The notes beneath the pieces were generated by a model, which was not told the origin of the DNA, did not search any database, and saw only the letters and a list, made by a program, of their open reading frames with translations. The position numbers and the translations under genes were made by a program. Below, in pieces: positions 61,655 through 64,000 of a stretch of 64,000 nucleotides of DNA. Source of the stretch: Dactylosporangium sp. AC04546 (lineage in GTDB: Bacteria; Actinomycetota; Actinomycetes; Mycobacteriales; Micromonosporaceae); contig NZ_JAHYSG010000022.1 in the NCBI RefSeq assembly GCF_022095675.1, positions 1 to 64,000 on the forward strand, given 5' to 3'. Each line of letters opens with the position of its first letter. The stretch's first letter is position 1.

Positions 61655-63202
61655 GTGACCGCATCGGCCCCCATCCCCACGGTCCCCGGCCTCACCGGGT
61701 TCTCCGTGCTGGCCCGGGGCGGTTACGCCACGGTCTACCGGGCCGTGCAGGAGTCCGTCGGCCGCGACGTCGCCGTCAAGGTGGAGAACCGCACGCTGGA
61801 GACCGAGCGCGATCGCCGCCGGTTCCTGCGCGAGGCCCGGGCTGCCGGCCGGATGTCGAGCCACCCGCACGTCGTCGACCTGTTCGACGCGGGTGTGACC
61901 ACCGACGGCCACCCATACCTGATCATGGAGCTCTGCGACGGCTCGTACGCGGAGCGCATGCGCAGCGCCCCGCTGTCGGCCGCCGAGGCCCGGGAGGTCG
62001 GGTTCAAGATCGCCGACGCGCTCGCCGACGCCCACTCGCTCGGCGTGCTGCACCGCGACGTGAAGCCGGCGAACATCCTGTTCAGCCGGTTCGGCGAGCC
62101 GGCGCTGGCCGACTTCGGCCTGGCCATCCTGGCCGAGTGGCGCGACGTGTCGATCACGCTCGACGTGCTCACCCCGGCCTACGCGCCGCCGGAGACGTTC
62201 CGCCACGCCGCGCCGGCGCCCGCCGCCGACGTCTACGCGCTGTGCGCGACGCTCTACGCGCTGATGCGGGGCAAGCCGCCGCGCTGGCGCGAGGACCAGA
62301 TGCCGAGCCTCCTGTCACTGGTCGACATGTTCCAGGAGCACATCCCGGACCTGCCCGGCTGCCCGCCCGAGCTGATGGGGATCCTGCGGACCGGCATGTC
62401 CAACGACGAGTCGGCCCGGCCGAGCGCGATCGAGCTGCGCGACCGGCTCATCGCCGTGCGCCTCGATCCGGTACCGCAGGTCATCGTCCCGCCGCTGGGC
62501 TCGCCCCCGGTCGAGCCGGTCTACGTGGCGCCCGCGGCCGACCCCTCGCACACGCCCCCGACGCCGAACCGGCTGCTGGCGTCCCCGTTCCTCGCGGGCG
62601 GCTCAGGAGACGCGGACCCGGAGCAGACCGTCCCGCACGGTCCGGTCGCGCCGCCGGCCGACCCGTTCGTGCCGCCCGTGAAGCCGCCGGCGCCGCCGAT
62701 CAGCCGCCGCGGGGTGGCCCTGCTCGTCACGGGCGCCGTGCTGGTCGTCGCCGCGCTGGTCAGCGTCGGCATCGCCTACGGCCTGCGCGGCGACCCCGTG
62801 GTCGGCCCGACGTCCGGCACGTCGGCGACCGCCACGAGCGGCCTGCCGACGATCAACTGCGGCGTCGGCGCGCCGCCCGAGGCCAAGTGCACCACCGTCG
62901 TCGAGTGCTACGACGCCGACCACCGCGCGGTGTCCTGCGCCGGCAAGCACACCTGGGAGCTGTTCGCGTTCGGCGAGCTGAGCAAGGGCAGCCAGGTCAG
63001 CGACATCAAGCAGTCGCCAGTGCGCGAGGTGTGCGACCGGACCGTGCTCATCGTCGTCGACATCAACACGGCGGCTTGGCGGACCGACGTGATGCTGCCG
63101 AGCCTGGAGGCGCAGCAGGCCGGGCCGACGACGTTCCGCTGCCTGGCCGGCAAGGGGCCCGGCGCCCTGACCGGCCAGCAGCTGCGCAAGCCGAAGAAGT
63201 AG
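61655..63202 (+). CDS. Transmembrane serine/threonine protein kinase
   Basis: A 515-residue Hanks-type kinase. Nucleotide loop LARGGYATVYRA, invariant Lys in AVKVENR (near 41), catalytic HRDVKPANILF (near 132) and metal-binding DFGLAIL (near 153) are intact. The activation segment is short and contains TLDVLTPAYAPPE. A Pro-rich linker (about 270-350) and one helix (about 353-376) lead to an external domain of about 130 residues with several cysteines and CYDADHRAVSCAGKHTWELFAFG, a pattern seen in septum-formation-like sensor domains. The GTG at 61655 is supported by TACCGT 7 nt upstream. It starts 36 nt after the cyclase gene. Confidence 0.93.
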   Translation: MTASAPIPTVPGLTGFSVLARGGYATVYRAVQESVGRDVAVKVENRTLETERDRRRFLREARAAGRMSSHPHVVDLFDAGVTTDGHPYLIMELCDGSYAERMRSAPLSAAEAREVGFKIADALADAHSLGVLHRDVKPANILFSRFGEPALADFGLAILAEWRDVSITLDVLTPAYAPPETFRHAAPAPAADVYALCATLYALMRGKPPRWREDQMPSLLSLVDMFQEHIPDLPGCPPELMGILRTGMSNDESARPSAIELRDRLIAVRLDPVPQVIVPPLGSPPVEPVYVAPAADPSHTPPTPNRLLASPFLAGGSGDADPEQTVPHGPVAPPADPFVPPVKPPAPPISRRGVALLVTGAVLVVAALVSVGIAYGLRGDPVVGPTSGTSATATSGLPTINCGVGAPPEAKCTTVVECYDADHRAVSCAGKHTWELFAFGELSKGSQVSDIKQSPVREVCDRTVLIVVDINTAAWRTDVMLPSLEAQQAGPTTFRCLAGKGPGALTGQQLRKPKK

Positions 63203-63227
63203 CCGTGTCACCCGCCCGGCGGCGGGT

Positions 63228-63887
63228 ATGTCCAGCCGCATGTCGGCTGAGGAGTACGTCCCGCGGGGCGCTGACCTCGACGAGCTGCGCGAGGCCGTGC
63301 AGCGCTGCCACGGGTGCCCGCTGTACCGGGACACCACGCAGGCCGTCTTCGGCGCCGGGTCGGCGCGCGCCCGCATCCTGGTCGTCGGCGAGCAGCCCGG
63401 CGACATCGAGGACCGGCGCGGCCAGCCGTTCGTCGGCCCGGCCGGGAAGCTGCTGGATCGCGCGTTCGACGCGGCCGGGCTCGACCGCGGCCTGATGTAT
63501 GTCACCAACGCCGTCAAGCACTTCAAGCACCGCCCGGCCGCGCCCGGCAAGCGGCGCATCCACCAGACACCCGACCAGCGCGAGATCACCGCCTGCCGGC
63601 CCTGGCTGGTCGAGGAGTTCCGGCAGCTGCGCCCGGCGCAGGTGGTCGTGCTCGGGGCGATCGCCGGCAAGGCCCTGCTCGGCCCGTCGTTCCGGGTGAC
63701 GCAGCAGCGAGGCGTACCACTGAAGGTGCCGGACGAGTTCCCGGCCGCGCCCGGCGCGGTGCTCGTCGCGACCATCCACCCGTCGGCGGTGCTGCGCGCC
63801 GACGACCGCGAGGAAGCGTTCGCCGGCCTGGTCGACGACCTCCGGACGCTGGCGCGGTCAGCCTCGACCACATCGTCACGACACTGA
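63228..63887 (+). CDS. UdgX-type uracil-DNA glycosylase
   Basis: A 219-residue family 4-like uracil-DNA glycosylase. Motif A is GEQPGDIEDRRGQPFVGPAG and motif B is TIHPSAVLR. The R-loop KRRIHQTP (Lys-Arg-Arg-Ile-His near residues 108-112) is the UdgX signature, in which the His attaches covalently to the sugar after uracil removal in the mycobacterial enzyme. The [4Fe-4S] site has Cys in CHGC and TACRPW; a His (AVKHFKH) stands where family 4 enzymes have the fourth Cys. ATG 63228 is taken as the start; ATG 63240 is possible. Confidence 0.92.
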   Translation: MSSRMSAEEYVPRGADLDELREAVQRCHGCPLYRDTTQAVFGAGSARARILVVGEQPGDIEDRRGQPFVGPAGKLLDRAFDAAGLDRGLMYVTNAVKHFKHRPAAPGKRRIHQTPDQREITACRPWLVEEFRQLRPAQVVVLGAIAGKALLGPSFRVTQQRGVPLKVPDEFPAAPGAVLVATIHPSAVLRADDREEAFAGLVDDLRTLARSASTTSSRH

Positions 63888-63893
63888 AGGACC

Positions 63894-63899
63894 TAGGCT
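63894..63899 (+). promoter_or_regulatory. Predicted -10 box (TAGGCT), leaderless start at 63907
   Basis: TAGGCT with a 7-nt gap to the GTG at 63907. Confidence 0.45.
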
Positions 63900-63906
63900 T
63901 CTCCGT

Positions 63907-64000
63907 GTGATCGAGCAGTGGCTCTTCCCGGGCGACGCCGTTGTCGGGCCCGACCTGATCGAGCGGTACTCGGAGCCGCACCGGCGGTACCACACCCTCG
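63907..64000 (+). CDS. HD-type metal-dependent hydrolase, N-terminal fragment (runs off window)
   Basis: The frame from GTG 63907 reads VIEQWLFPGDAV, then LIERYSEPHRRYHTL, and is cut by the window end. The run RYSEPHRRYHTL is the start of the predicted HD superfamily phosphohydrolase group (COG4339-like), where it is followed by the HD metal site. The TAGGCT box 7 nt upstream supports this start. Only 31 residues are visible. Confidence 0.6.
   Translation, partial: MIEQWLFPGDAVVGPDLIERYSEPHRRYHTL

Overview
The window is about 64 kb of very GC-rich DNA with many GTG starts and dense genes. WhiB-, ESX- and MarP-type genes mark it as an actinobacterial chromosome. Gene content and order (Pro/Gly-rich membrane proteins, FtsK-like secretion genes, a T4SS-like operon) suggest a Micromonosporaceae-type organism (Actinoplanes/Micromonospora-like). 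The family is an inference and the genus cannot be read from the sequence.

Layout. (1) 1-6915: a tight plus-strand operon resembling a type IV secretion/conjugation module: VirB4-like ATPase (5' end outside the window), polytopic VirB6/TrbL-like protein, small membrane-anchored protein, fused lytic transglycosylase-like/M23 wall hydrolase and an unknown protein. (2) 6916-10065: a small membrane-anchored protein and a large FtsK/EccC-related protein that has lost its P-loop. (3) 10143-19940: conserved block folE-ftsH-hpt-(ggt)-tilS-zincin-dacB-ppa, in the order I recall for the M. tuberculosis Rv3609c-Rv3628 region, with a gamma-glutamyltransferase inserted. (4) 19999-26879: ESX-4-like type VII secretion core, eccD / eccC-mycP, without Esx substrates or EccB in view. 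(5) 26899-33329: marP, NUDIX, TlpA-like lipoprotein, nth, CapA-like protein and crp. (6) 33582-42652: a TetR-headed operon for acyl-CoA catabolism (TIGR03084 protein, AtuA, acyl-CoA dehydrogenase, carboxylase beta and alpha, second dehydrogenase). (7) 42626-47179: an accessory islet of small unknown proteins, an IS481-type remnant, a SUKH-like protein and tRNA-Pro(CGG). (8) 47253-57998: alpha/beta hydrolase, metallophosphoesterase, yqeY, ponA2-type PBP, wblA/whiB4, two ArsA-like ATPases, Pro-rich protein, DUF4177, RidA and an MBL hydrolase. This matches the M. tuberculosis Rv3677c-Rv3683 block but is inverted relative to crp. (9) 58094-64000: a giant adenylate cyclase/AAA/TPR protein, a membrane Ser/Thr kinase, UdgX and the start of an HD-type hydrolase.

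How the genes work together. Much of the core concerns the cell envelope and stress: FtsH, PBP4, PonA2, MarP, WblA and the ESX core. cAMP signalling may link the large cyclase to Crp. The TetR operon probably degrades branched-chain or terpenoid acyl-CoAs.

The most striking sequence features are: a recurrent TANNNT box 6-7 nt upstream of start codons at about fifteen genes (predicted leaderless mRNAs); a folE frame whose only upstream initiation option appears to be CTG; a 57-bp unit that triplicates the 3' end and terminator of an ArsA gene; a dispersed two-part element placed immediately before two start codons; and a palindromic operator plus 17-bp tandem repeats before the TetR operon.
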